DNA from: Pacificispira sp033344895
Lineage (GTDB): Bacteria > Pseudomonadota > Alphaproteobacteria > UBA8366 > Aestuariispiraceae
Assembly: GCA_965229685.1 (NCBI GenBank)
Contig: OZ245920.1
Coordinates: 4,216,001 to 4,280,000, forward strand
Length of the DNA stretch: 64,000 bases
Reading direction: 5' to 3'
In this document: positions 26,988 through 34,873 of the stretch, in pieces
Position numbering within the stretch: position 1 is the stretch's first letter
Layout: each line of letters starts with the position of its first letter
Made by a program: the position numbers and the translations under genes
Notes under the pieces: model-generated
What the model was told of the DNA's origin: nothing
Database searches by the model: none
What the model saw: the letters and a program-made list of their open reading frames with translations, nothing else

Positions 26988-27378
26988 TTATATCTCCAAT
27001 ACCCGGCCTTTCGCTGCGGTTTGTCCTTGGGTAGAGTTGTTGCCTGGTCGTCAAAGGTAAACGAGGGAGGGAGATGTTCGGAGATTTCAAAGTAGGTGAG
27101 ACCTATAATAGACGAGCGGACATACATGCGTTGTTTCGCGGTCAGCAGCAGGGTGGGATTGCAACGCCAGCGAAACATCCTGTGATTTTCGCCTTCACAG
27201 GCAGCAGCGGTGCTCAGCATGGCTATGCCGACGGTTGGACGGATCACGGAGTCTTTCGCTATTTTGGTGAAGGGCAAGAAGGCAACATGCGCTGGAAGGG
27301 AAGCGGACGTAGCTGTAAGCGCGTGTCTTTGTCATAGTTTCTGAATAATCCAAATGCGTTCGGGTATTCAAGATATAA
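26988..27378. mobile_element. Short element with 18-bp imperfect terminal inverted repeats inside comM
   Basis: Ends 26988-27005 and 27361-27378 are inverted repeats (TTATATCT..AATACCCG, 16 of 18 matching). The interior is clearly less GC-rich than comM and encodes only a fragment of an endonuclease domain, no transposase. Near-repeats AACCTG (26976-26981) and AACGTG (27377-27382) flank it; they may be a mutated target duplication, though the right copy overlaps the repeat end. Best read as a non-autonomous or internally deleted mobile element. Confidence 0.7.
27074..27337 (+). pseudogene. Truncated SRA-like (ScoMcrA-type) HNH endonuclease N-terminus
   Basis: An 87-codon frame within the comM insert, starting after GGGAGGGAG. 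Residues 1-74 match the N-terminal modified-DNA-binding SRA-like domain found ahead of HNH nucleases: YNRRADIHALF, GQQQGGIATPAKHP, IFAFTG and GEGQEGNM. After residue 74 the similarity stops and the frame ends quickly; the HNH nuclease is missing. So it is a remnant of a type IV-like restriction gene. A residual DNA-binding peptide cannot be excluded. Confidence 0.72.
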
Positions 27379-28263
27379 CGTGCTGATGATCGGCCCGCCG
27401 GGTTCGGGCAAGAGCATGCTGGCCGCGCGCCTGCCCGGCATTTTGCCGCCGATGACGCCGACCGAGGCGCTGGAAGTGTCGATGATCCATTCCGTCGCCG
27501 GGCTGATGATCGACAATGGCCTGTCCCATACGCGGCCGTTTCGCGACCCGCATCATTCCAGTTCCACTCCGGCTCTGGTTGGCGGCGGCCAGCGCGCGCG
27601 CCCGGGCGAGGTCTCGCTGGCCCATAACGGCGTGCTGTTTCTGGACGAATTGCCGGAATTCCAGCGCGGCGCGTTGGAATCGCTCCGCCAGCCGCTGGAG
27701 ACGGGCCGCGCGGTGGTCGCGCGGGTCAACGCCCATGTCACCTATCCGGCGCGGGTTCAGCTTGTTGCCGCGATGAATCCCTGCCGCTGCGGCCATCTGG
27801 ACGATCCCGACCTAGCCTGCAGCCGCGCGCCACGCTGCGCCGCCGATTATCAGGCGAAGATTTCCGGGCCGCTGTTCGACCGCATCGACCTGACCGTCGA
27901 CGTGCCTGCCGTGCGCGCCAGCGACCTGGACCGCCCGCCGCCGGCCGAGGGCTCGCGGGAGGTCGCTGCTCGTGTTGCCGCCGCCCGCCTGCGCCAGACC
28001 CGCCGCTTCGCCGACTATCCGGTCGACGGCCGGCCGCGCACCAACGCCCAGGCCGACGGCCAGATCCTGCAGGACATCGCCACCCCGGATGCCGAGGGCC
28101 GCAAGCTCCTGACCGAAGCCGCCGACCGCCTCAAACTCTCCGCCCGCGCCTACCACCGCGTCCTGCGCGTCGCCCGCACCCTTGCCGACCTGCAGGACGA
28201 AGGCACGGTGCGCCGCGTCCATGTGGCGGAGGCGCTGGGCTATCGACGGGTGCCGGTGCGGGG

Positions 28264-28836
28264 TTAATCCCCCTTCGCCGCCGCGATCACATCCGCTGCA
28301 ATCTCCGCAGCCCGTTCAGGTGAGCCGGTGGCGCGGGCGAGGGTCAGGCCGCCGATCAGGGTGCTGAGGAGTTGCCAGGCGCGGCGGCGGCGGTTGGCAT
28401 CGGTGTCGCCGTCCAGGCCCTGCGCGATCAGGTCGACGATGCGGCCCATCTTTTCGTCATAGGCGGCTTTGATCTCCGGCCCGGCACGGGCGACGTCGGG
28501 GGACAGCGCGGTCATGGCGCATAACCGGTCGTCATCGCCGCGATGGGCGGCGCCCAGATAATAGTCGGCGAAGGCGGCGACCCAGTCCGCGCCGTGTTCC
28601 GCCTGGAATACGGGCACGGCCTCGATCACTTCGTCCAGTCCGGCGCAGAGCGCGGCGGTAAAAGCGCCGTCCTTCGATCCGAAATGGTCGTAGAAGGCGC
28701 CGGAGGTCACCCCGGCTTCCTTCGCCACCCCTGCAACACCGATGCCGTCATAGCCGTTGCGGCGGAACAGGCGCGACGCCGCATCCACCATTTTCTGCTG
28801 TGTATCCCGCTTTCGGTCCGGATTTCTGGCCATCAT
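28264..28836 (-). CDS. TetR/AcrR family transcriptional regulator
   Basis: A 190-residue repressor with an N-terminal helix-turn-helix (residues 15-60, GIGVAGVAKEAGVTSGAFYDHFGSK-type) and a TetR_C helical ligand domain. The tail overlaps the comM stop by 4 bases on the opposite strand. It is divergent from the Tat-signal YdhR-repeat gene. Three ATAGCGATCGCTAT-like palindromes lie between them, so it probably represses both itself and the divergent genes. The ligand is unknown. Confidence 0.88.
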   Translation of the reverse strand: MMARNPDRKRDTQQKMVDAASRLFRRNGYDGIGVAGVAKEAGVTSGAFYDHFGSKDGAFTAALCAGLDEVIEAVPVFQAEHGADWVAAFADYYLGAAHRGDDDRLCAMTALSPDVARAGPEIKAAYDEKMGRIVDLIAQGLDGDTDANRRRRAWQLLSTLIGGLTLARATGSPERAAEIAADVIAAAKGD

Positions 28837-28847
28837 CCACCAAAAAG

Positions 28848-28914
28848 ATACCGATCACTATATTTCTCATTGAAACATAGCGACCGCTATATTAATTGAC
28901 ATAGCGATCGTTAT
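28848..28914. promoter_or_regulatory. Three TetR-type operators and a -35 box
   Basis: Palindromes centred near 28854 (ATACCGATCACTAT), 28883 (ATAGCG-AC-CGCTAT, perfect arms) and 28907 (ATAGCGATCGTTAT) share one consensus and lie 29 and 24 bases apart. A rightward TTGACA at 28896-28901 touches the third, so a bound repressor would block the promoter of the Tat-signal gene. Confidence 0.7.
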
Positions 28915-28957
28915 GTTAATGCGCAGGACGGTCGTTTTCAACAATCGAGAGGTCACG

Positions 28958-29755
28958 ATGAATTCGAAATCCCCCGGATCAAGTGCCGGGATCGACCGCC
29001 GCGGGGTCCTGAGGGCCGGTGCCGCCGGTCTCGGTCTCGGTCTTGGCGCGGCACTCGCCGGCATCCCGTTCCGCATGGCGGCGGCGGACATTCAGACGCA
29101 ATCAAAGGAAGAGAGAATGAAACAGGAAGCCTTCGTTTACACGGAATTGCAGATTTCCGTGCCCTTCGACCAGGTCCCCTGGCGGGACATCAATGCCGCG
29201 ATCCGCGCCCTGCCGGGATTCCGGAACAAGACCTGGCTCAGCGGTGTCGGCAACAACTCGGCCGGCGGCATCTACAGTTTCGAGACGGTGGCCGATGCCG
29301 AGGCCTTCGTGACCGGCTACTTCCCGGACGAGGCGCGGAAGTTCGGGGTTGCCCAGACAACGCGCATCTTCGACGCCGTCGCGACGGAAGAGGCCAGCCG
29401 GGAGATGAACTCGGTCCATTATCCGGGTGGCACGCTGGACGCGGAACCGGGCGCCTTCGTCTATACGGAGGTCTGGCTGAGCGCCCTGCCGTTCGACAAT
29501 GCGCCCTGGCGCCAGTTCAATCCGGTCCTGAAACAGCAACCGGGCCTGATGTCGAAGACGTGGCTCAGCGGCCTGCATACCGGCACGCCGGGCGGGATCT
29601 ATGCTTTCGATACGGTCGAGAACGCGACTTCCTTCGCGCTGAACTATTTCCCGACCGAAGCAAAGGCGCTGAACGCCGCGTTCTACACGCGGGTCTTTGA
29701 TGCCAAGCCGACGGCGGCGGCGAGCCGTGAGATGAATTCGCCCTTCTATATCTGA
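28958..29755 (+). CDS. Tat-exported protein with two YdhR-like monooxygenase domains
   Basis: A 265-residue protein starting at ATG 28958 after GAGAGG. Residues 14-38 form a twin-arginine signal (DRRGVLRAG then a hydrophobic stretch). Two tandem copies of a YdhR-type ferredoxin-like barrel follow (about 57-155 and 165-265), each with an EVWLS/ELQIS strand, a PGxxxKTWLSG strand, GGIYxFxTVxxA and a final ASREMNS motif. YdhR relatives are cofactor-free or heme-type small monooxygenases that normally act as dimers; the duplication gives a built-in dimer. Divergent from TetR and followed by an MFS permease. Confidence 0.8.
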   Translation: MNSKSPGSSAGIDRRGVLRAGAAGLGLGLGAALAGIPFRMAAADIQTQSKEERMKQEAFVYTELQISVPFDQVPWRDINAAIRALPGFRNKTWLSGVGNNSAGGIYSFETVADAEAFVTGYFPDEARKFGVAQTTRIFDAVATEEASREMNSVHYPGGTLDAEPGAFVYTEVWLSALPFDNAPWRQFNPVLKQQPGLMSKTWLSGLHTGTPGGIYAFDTVENATSFALNYFPTEAKALNAAFYTRVFDAKPTAAASREMNSPFYI

Positions 29756-29881
29756 TGCGGAATCGGGGGGCCGGACCGGTCTCCCGAACCCTGCCGGGCT
29801 TTGGCCCTGTTGCATCCTGCGGGAAATGCGAACACCCTGACCATCGTGGAGCGCCAGGGAGTCGCGACAAGCGGAGGTTGC

Positions 29882-31180
29882 ATGAAACGGGGAGAAAGCC
29901 AGACCGGCGGGATGGCGTTGCGGGGGGCCCTGGCGCCGGTGGCGGCGTTGCTGGTCAGCGTGGCGTTGCTGCTGATGGGCAACGGGCTGCAGGGGACGCT
30001 GTTGCCGATCCGGGGCGTAGCGGAATCCTTCTCCAATCTGCAGATCGGCGTCCAGGGGACCTTCTATTTTCTGGGCTTCACAATCGGCTGCTTCACCGGG
30101 CCCTATCTGTTGAGCCGCGGCGGGCATATCCGCACCTTCATGGCGATGGCGTCGCTGACCTCGGTAACGGCGCTGCTGCATGCCATGATGCCGGAACCCT
30201 ATCTTTGGGCCGCCCTGCGCGGGATCACCGGCTATTGCTTCGCCGTTCTGTACATCGTCATCGAAAGCTGGCTGAACGAGAAATCCACCAATGCCAATCG
30301 CGGGACGGTGTTTTCAGTCTATACCATCGTCAATCTGACGGTGGTGACGATCGGGCAGATGATGGTCGGGCTGGCATCGCCGGAGACGTTTCTGCTGTTC
30401 GCGGTCACATCGATCCTGATCTCGGTATCGGCGCTGCCGCTGGCCTTCACCACCTCGGCCTCACCGAGCCCGGCGACCCCGATCCGGGCCAATCTGAAGC
30501 GCCTCTACCGGATTTCTCCGGTGGGCTTCGTCGGCTGCGCGGCGGTCGGGTTCGCGAATGGCGCCTTCTGGGCGCTGGCGCCGCTCTTCGCCCAGTCGCA
30601 CGGCCTCGACCCGTCCGGTGTCGGCCTGTTCATGAGCGCGATCGTGCTAGGCGGGGCGGTGGCGCAATGGCCCTTCGGGGCGCTGTCCGACCGGGTCGAC
30701 CGCCGCTATGTCGTGATCGCCGCGGCGGCGCTGGCCTGCGTCGCCGGCCTCGCCCTGACCTTCCTTGCGGGGGACAATCTCTGGGCGCTGCTGGGCATCG
30801 GCGCCCTGCTGGGGGCCGGGGCGATGCCGGTCTATGCGCTGTCCGTCGCCCATGCCAACGACCATGCCAGACCCGACCAGATGGTCGAAGTGTCCAGCGG
30901 CCTGCTGCTGGTCTTCGGTGCCGGGGCGGCGATGGGGCCGGTGCTGGCGTCCCTGCTGCAATCCGGCCTGCCGTTTCCGGCGCTGTTCACCTATACCGCG
31001 CTGATCCACGGCGCGCTGGTCGCCTTCGTCCTGTGGCGCCTGCTGCGCCGCGGTCCGGTGGCGCGCGAGGATCGGGTCACCTTCACGCGGTCTGCCGTCG
31101 CGGCGCAGACCCTGTCCGAAACGGGGACCGTCGCGGCGGAATCGATCGGCCGCGACAAGCAGCCGGACGAACGCTCCTGA
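29882..31180 (+). CDS. MFS transporter, YcaD-like
   Basis: Twelve-helix major facilitator (432 aa). The start at ATG 29882 has GGAGG 8 bases upstream; an in-frame ATG 81 bases earlier is polar and unlikely. The loop 2-3 motif is GPYLLSRGGHIR and loop 8-9 carries FGALSDRVDRR, the canonical MFS A-motif. It resembles the YcaD/UMF2 group. Follows the Tat-signal gene by 126 bases and could be under the same TetR, for example exporting the toxic ligand. Confidence 0.86.
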   Translation: MKRGESQTGGMALRGALAPVAALLVSVALLLMGNGLQGTLLPIRGVAESFSNLQIGVQGTFYFLGFTIGCFTGPYLLSRGGHIRTFMAMASLTSVTALLHAMMPEPYLWAALRGITGYCFAVLYIVIESWLNEKSTNANRGTVFSVYTIVNLTVVTIGQMMVGLASPETFLLFAVTSILISVSALPLAFTTSASPSPATPIRANLKRLYRISPVGFVGCAAVGFANGAFWALAPLFAQSHGLDPSGVGLFMSAIVLGGAVAQWPFGALSDRVDRRYVVIAAAALACVAGLALTFLAGDNLWALLGIGALLGAGAMPVYALSVAHANDHARPDQMVEVSSGLLLVFGAGAAMGPVLASLLQSGLPFPALFTYTALIHGALVAFVLWRLLRRGPVAREDRVTFTRSAVAAQTLSETGTVAAESIGRDKQPDERS

Positions 31181-31192
31181 AGGCGCGTTTCC

Positions 31193-31519
31193 TTAGCCCG
31201 CCTCATGATCGATCCGCGGCGCGGTAACGGCCGCCTGCGCGTCAAAATTGGCGGCAAGGCGCATTTCGCGCAGCGGACGGACCCGTTCGATGGACTGACG
31301 ATAGATCGGATGCGCCTTGTAGGCCGCCAGGGCCGCCTCGTCGTCGAATTCGCCATAGACCACGATATCGACCTCGCGGCTCAGGGGGTCGGTCTTCTGG
31401 TTCAGGCCGACTTCCAGTAGGCGGGCATGGGGGATGTCGGTCAGGATCGACAGACCGTCGCGCAGGCGTTCGGCGTCGACCCCGTCCCGGGCGGTGAAAA
31501 AGACGAAATGGCGGATCAT
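31193..31519 (-). CDS. Dabb (stress-responsive A/B barrel) protein
   Basis: A 108-residue dimeric alpha/beta barrel protein beginning MIRHFVFFTAR. It shows the Dabb elements VGLNQKTDPLSREVDIVVYGEFDDEAAL in pieces and AYKAHPIY. Some Dabb members are cyclases or decarboxylases in catabolic pathways, others have no known role. Last gene of the leftward GST operon, 19 bases after the nitronate monooxygenase. Confidence 0.85.
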   Translation of the reverse strand: MIRHFVFFTARDGVDAERLRDGLSILTDIPHARLLEVGLNQKTDPLSREVDIVVYGEFDDEAALAAYKAHPIYRQSIERVRPLREMRLAANFDAQAAVTAPRIDHEAG

Positions 31520-31538
31520 CTGTCTTCAGCAACCCCAA

Positions 31539-32504
31539 TCACGGCGTGCGCAGGAAGGTCAGCGCCCCGGCGATGCGGTCTTCCGCCTGCCGGACGATGC
31601 GCTGCAGGATGTCGGCGGCGGGTTCGACGGCATGGACCAGATCGATCGCCTCGCCGACGATCACGGCCGCCTCGTTGAAGTCACCCTTGTCCAGGGCGGC
31701 ATTGTAGGCGGCGCGGATGGTGTCGACCTGGGGCAGCATGGCGGCGGGGTCGTCATGCCAGCGGTCGGTGAAATCATTGCGCAGCGTGCGCAGATTCCAG
31801 TCCTTCGGCCAGTCCTTGTCACGGGCGATGTCGAAGACCGTGCTACGGATCGTGCGGTCGCCGCTGGCGGTTTCCATGGTCTTTTTGGCGCCGGGCCTGG
31901 CCAGCGATTCCTCGGCCGCGCAGAAGGCGGTACCGACCAGTACGCCCTGCGCCCCCAGCATCAGGGCGGCGGCCAGCCCGCGGCCGTCGGCGATGCCGCC
32001 CGCCGCCAGGACCGGTCGGTCGGGCACGGCATCGACCACGGCGGCGACCAGGGGCAGGGTGGCCCGCGCGCCGCCATGGCCGCCGGCTTCGGTCCCTTGC
32101 GCCACGATGATATCCGCGCCCTTGTCGGCGGCGTCTTTCGCGCCTTCGACGGTCTGAACCTGAGCGATCAGCGTGACGCCCGCATCGCGCACCTTGCCGG
32201 CATAGGGGGCGATGTCGCCGAAGGACAGGAACACCGCCTCCGGCCCATAGGACAAGGCGACGTCCAGGACGCCCGGATCCTGATCCAGGGCCCAGGTGAT
32301 GGCGCCGAAGCCGAAACGCTTGCCGCGCAATGCGTCCAGTTCCTGACGGATCCAGGCGCTGTCGCAATAGCCGCCGCCCAGCAGGCCCAGTCCACCGGCG
32401 GTGGAGACCGCCGCGGCCAGTTCGGCGCCGCTGACGCCCGCCATGGGCGCCAGAACGACGGGGTGTTCGATCCCCAGAAGATCGGTCAGTCCGGTTTTCA
32501 ACAT
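31539..32504 (-). CDS. Nitronate monooxygenase (2-nitropropane dioxygenase family)
   Basis: FMN-dependent TIM-barrel oxidase (321 aa) that converts alkyl nitronates such as propionate-3-nitronate to carbonyls and nitrite. It starts at ATG 32504 where family sequence begins (LTDLLGIEHPVVLAPMAGVSG). ATAGGLGLLGGG-like and AQGTEAGGHGG near residue 175 are the flavin and catalytic-region motifs; ADGRGLAAALMLGAQGVLVGT binds phosphate. In this operon it follows a tautomerase and precedes a Dabb protein, hinting at catabolism rather than simple detoxification. Related enoyl-reductase-like enzymes cannot be excluded. Confidence 0.88.
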   Translation of the reverse strand: MLKTGLTDLLGIEHPVVLAPMAGVSGAELAAAVSTAGGLGLLGGGYCDSAWIRQELDALRGKRFGFGAITWALDQDPGVLDVALSYGPEAVFLSFGDIAPYAGKVRDAGVTLIAQVQTVEGAKDAADKGADIIVAQGTEAGGHGGARATLPLVAAVVDAVPDRPVLAAGGIADGRGLAAALMLGAQGVLVGTAFCAAEESLARPGAKKTMETASGDRTIRSTVFDIARDKDWPKDWNLRTLRNDFTDRWHDDPAAMLPQVDTIRAAYNAALDKGDFNEAAVIVGEAIDLVHAVEPAADILQRIVRQAEDRIAGALTFLRTP

Positions 32505-32547
32505 GGCTGTTCCACCCTTTCGTTCCGACGCCCGTTGCGGCGTTGCT

Positions 32548-32772
32548 CTATCGGGCCTGCTGCGCCCGGTATTCGCGGGTCGGGATGCCCCGAAGCCCCC
32601 AGTTGTCGAGGCTGACCTCGTCGATGACCACAAAGGTCGTGGCCGGGTCCTTGTCAAGGACGCGGACCAGCAGATCGGTGACCCCGGCGATCAGCGCCTT
32701 CTTCTGCTCCACCGACGGGCCGGTGCCCGCCGGGCCGCCTTCGCGGGTTACCTTGATGTTCACATAGGGCAT
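32548..32772 (-). CDS. 4-oxalocrotonate tautomerase-family protein
   Basis: A 74-residue subunit whose processed N-terminal proline (MPYVNIKV) acts as the catalytic base in keto-enol tautomerisation. VTREGG carries an arginine near position 10-11, and KKALIAGVTDLLVRVL the long helix. FVVIDEVSLDNWG matches the hexameric 4-OT type. Part of the leftward operon between the SnoaL-like protein and nitronate monooxygenase. Confidence 0.9.
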   Translation of the reverse strand: MPYVNIKVTREGGPAGTGPSVEQKKALIAGVTDLLVRVLDKDPATTFVVIDEVSLDNWGLRGIPTREYRAQQAR

Positions 32773-32782
32773 GGATTTTCCT

Positions 32783-33163
32783 TCATGTTTCAGTTTCGAA
32801 ATGAAATACCTTGGCCAGAATCCACCAGCGGTCCCGGTCGAAAACCAGCGTCAGGAAGTCGGTATAGACCCGGCCCATCATCGCCATTTCGACCCTGGCA
32901 AAGGCCATGTTCGGGCCGCCGATCTGGATGGCCAGAACCCTGTCGCGGCGGACCTGTCCGGTCTGCGACGGCGGGGTCCGGGCGTCGACCAGGGCGAAAT
33001 ATTCCGGCACCGACAGGTTGGTGCGATGTCCGTCGACCGTGTTCACGTAACGGGCGTCCGGATGGAAGATCTCACCGAGGCGCTTGGTGTCGGCGTGATA
33101 GAGACCGTCGAAATAGGTCTGCATCAGGCCGAGAATGGCGCGATGGGCCGTGTCCGTATTCAT
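32783..33163 (-). CDS. SnoaL-like/NTF2-fold protein
   Basis: A 126-residue protein of the cystatin/NTF2-like fold, probably the putative lumazine-binding subtype (YFDGLYHADTKRLGEIFHPDARY, FLTLVFDRDRWWILAKVFH). Family members are small isomerases, dehydratases or accessory proteins; no catalytic set can be named here. It starts 3 bases after the GST stop, so the two are tightly coupled. Confidence 0.82.
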   Translation of the reverse strand: MNTDTAHRAILGLMQTYFDGLYHADTKRLGEIFHPDARYVNTVDGHRTNLSVPEYFALVDARTPPSQTGQVRRDRVLAIQIGGPNMAFARVEMAMMGRVYTDFLTLVFDRDRWWILAKVFHFETET

Positions 33164-33166
33164 CGC

Positions 33167-33775
33167 TCAGACCAGTCCCTCGGCGGTCAGCGCGGCCTGG
33201 GTGGTCGGACGGGCGGCCACCCGCGCGACGAAGGCCTTCAGCTTCGGCCAGCCCGCCAGGTCGATGCCGACGAAATTCGCCCAGTTCGACACGACGAACA
33301 GATAGGCGTCGGCAACCGTGAAGGCGCTGCCCAGCAGGTGGGCCCGACCGTCGGCCAGCAGGCTTTCGATATAATCGAACTTCTGCGCCACGGCCTTGCC
33401 CGCGGACTGTCTGTCGGCGTCGCTGGCACCGGCATGGAAGAACGGGCCGAAGGCCTTGTGCAGTTCCGATGCGATATAGTTCAGGTGCTCCTGAAGGCGC
33501 GCCCGCTCGACGGTGCCGGCAGCCGGCGCCAGGCCGCTGCCGGGATTCGTATCGGCAATGTATTGCAGGATCGACGCGCCCTCGGTCAGGACCTCGCCGC
33601 TGTCCAGTTGCAGCGCCGGGACATAGCCCTTGGCATTGACGTTCCGGTAATCCGAACCGTCGGCGGTCGTCTTGGCGTCGGTGTCGACCTGGTCCAGATC
33701 GAACGCGGCGCCGACTTCGCGCAGCGCGATATGAGAGGCCAGGGAACAGGCACCGGGTTTCATATAAAGCTTCAT
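33167..33775 (-). CDS. Beta-class glutathione S-transferase
   Basis: A 202-residue cytosolic transferase that conjugates or isomerises electrophiles with glutathione. Cys10 in MKPGACSLASHIALRE is the beta-class catalytic cysteine. YVPALQLDSGEVLTEGASILQYIAD is the glutathione site and the C-terminal domain has FTVADAYLF. First gene of a five-gene leftward operon, divergent from a LysR regulator across TGATA repeats. Confidence 0.93.
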   Translation of the reverse strand: MKLYMKPGACSLASHIALREVGAAFDLDQVDTDAKTTADGSDYRNVNAKGYVPALQLDSGEVLTEGASILQYIADTNPGSGLAPAAGTVERARLQEHLNYIASELHKAFGPFFHAGASDADRQSAGKAVAQKFDYIESLLADGRAHLLGSAFTVADAYLFVVSNWANFVGIDLAGWPKLKAFVARVAARPTTQAALTAEGLV

Positions 33776-33853
33776 GATCGTCAGCCTTCCAGTAGTGAGA
33801 CGGTTGAGGCCGGTCCGAATTCCGATCCGGCCCCCTCAATCTGGCGCGATAAA

Positions 33854-33891
33854 TGATAGATAGATAATGATAGTTTCTGATAAACTTGATA
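33854..33891. promoter_or_regulatory. TGATA repeats in the GST-LysR divergent region
   Basis: Four direct TGATA copies start at 33854, 33868, 33878 and 33887 (spacings 14, 10 and 9) in an AT-rich stretch between divergent genes. Near-helical phasing fits LysR binding and DNA bending that would control both directions. Confidence 0.5.
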
Positions 33892-33920
33892 AAATGAACT
33901 AATCATATTGGGCGAGAACC

Positions 33921-34820
33921 GTGATCACCCACGAACAATTGCGCGTCCTGCAAGCCGTGGTCGGCGAGGGGACGTTCCGCGCCGCGGCGGAAAGGCTGCA
34001 CAAGACCCAGCCGGCGGTCAGCCACATGATCAAGCAGCTGGAAACGGTGACGGGCGTGACCCTGCTGTCGCGCGACGGTTACCGACCGGTCCTGACGCCC
34101 GCGGGACGGGCCTTCCACCGTCAGGCCTGTATCGTGCTGAACCAGATGCAGGAGCTGCAGACCCTGGCGGACCGGCTGGCCGAACGGCAGGAGCCGGAAG
34201 TCGCGCTGTCCGTATCCGCCACCTGTCCGATGGCGCCGATCCTGTCGATTGTCGGCGATGTGGGACGCCGTTATCCGCAGACGCATATCAAGCTGGCGAC
34301 GGATGTTCTGGGCGGTGCGGCAGACCGGCTGATGCATGGCACGGCGGATATCATCGTTGCCCCGGACAACAGCGCACCGCTGGACGAGGTCGAGGGCGTG
34401 CCCTTTCTGGAGCTCGACATCATTCCCGTTGCACGCCCGGGCTATGGTCCCGCGCCGGGCACCGGACCGATCGAAAACGCGGCCATGCGCGCCTTTGTTC
34501 AGGTCGTCGTGGCAGGGACCGGGCGCGGCGCCTATGACCAGACCCGCGACGTCCTGCCGGACGGGCTGCGCTGGACCGTGACGGACTTCGCAGCGAAGAG
34601 GGAGATTCTGTTGGCCGGCATGGGCTGGGGCGGCATGCCGGAACATATGATCCGGCAGGATCTGGAGTCAGGCGCGTTGGTCCGGCTCGACCTCGCCGGC
34701 TATCCGGTGCGCCATTCGCGCCTGATGGTAATGCGTCGACGAGACCGCCGGGGCGGCCTGGTGGGAGAGGCGCTGTGGCAGGCGCTGGCGGAGGCGGGAG
34801 AAATGTCGGAAAAGACGTGA
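33921..34820 (+). CDS. LysR family transcriptional regulator
   Basis: A 299-residue activator/repressor with an N-terminal winged helix (residues 1-62, LRVLQAVVGEGTFRAAAERLHKTQPAVS in pieces) and a periplasmic-binding-like effector domain about 90-295. Divergent from the GST operon, the usual arrangement for LysR regulators and their target operon; the effector is probably a substrate or intermediate of that pathway. Confidence 0.92.
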   Translation: MITHEQLRVLQAVVGEGTFRAAAERLHKTQPAVSHMIKQLETVTGVTLLSRDGYRPVLTPAGRAFHRQACIVLNQMQELQTLADRLAERQEPEVALSVSATCPMAPILSIVGDVGRRYPQTHIKLATDVLGGAADRLMHGTADIIVAPDNSAPLDEVEGVPFLELDIIPVARPGYGPAPGTGPIENAAMRAFVQVVVAGTGRGAYDQTRDVLPDGLRWTVTDFAAKREILLAGMGWGGMPEHMIRQDLESGALVRLDLAGYPVRHSRLMVMRRRDRRGGLVGEALWQALAEAGEMSEKT

Positions 34821-34873
34821 CGTCAAGGTGATCGCACCCTAGGGTCGCATCGATACGGTGAGGCGAGGAGACG

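Larger units (their letters stand above)
26346..28267 (+). pseudogene. comM: comM (YifB, Mg-chelatase-like AAA ATPase), interrupted by an insert
   Basis: ComM is a hexameric branch-migration helicase for natural transformation. The N-terminal half (from MVAHVTTVAFQGVE to GGHNL at 26981) and the C-terminal half (from LMIGPPGSGKSM at 27383) are both family-perfect. Removing 26982-27382 (401 bases) restores one frame of 506 residues, the normal length. The insert sits one codon before the Walker A lead-in, adds a frameshift and stops the left part at 27095. The right half could only start at GTG 27380 without a ribosome site, so function is almost certainly lost. Downstream motifs FLDELPEF, NPCRCGH and the C-terminal domain are intact, so the insertion looks recent. 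Confidence 0.93.

Noticed and set aside
26976..27382. Clean target-site duplication around the comM insert
   Set aside because: AACCTG and AACGTG differ at one of six bases and the right copy overlaps the inverted repeat, so it cannot be claimed as a proven duplication.
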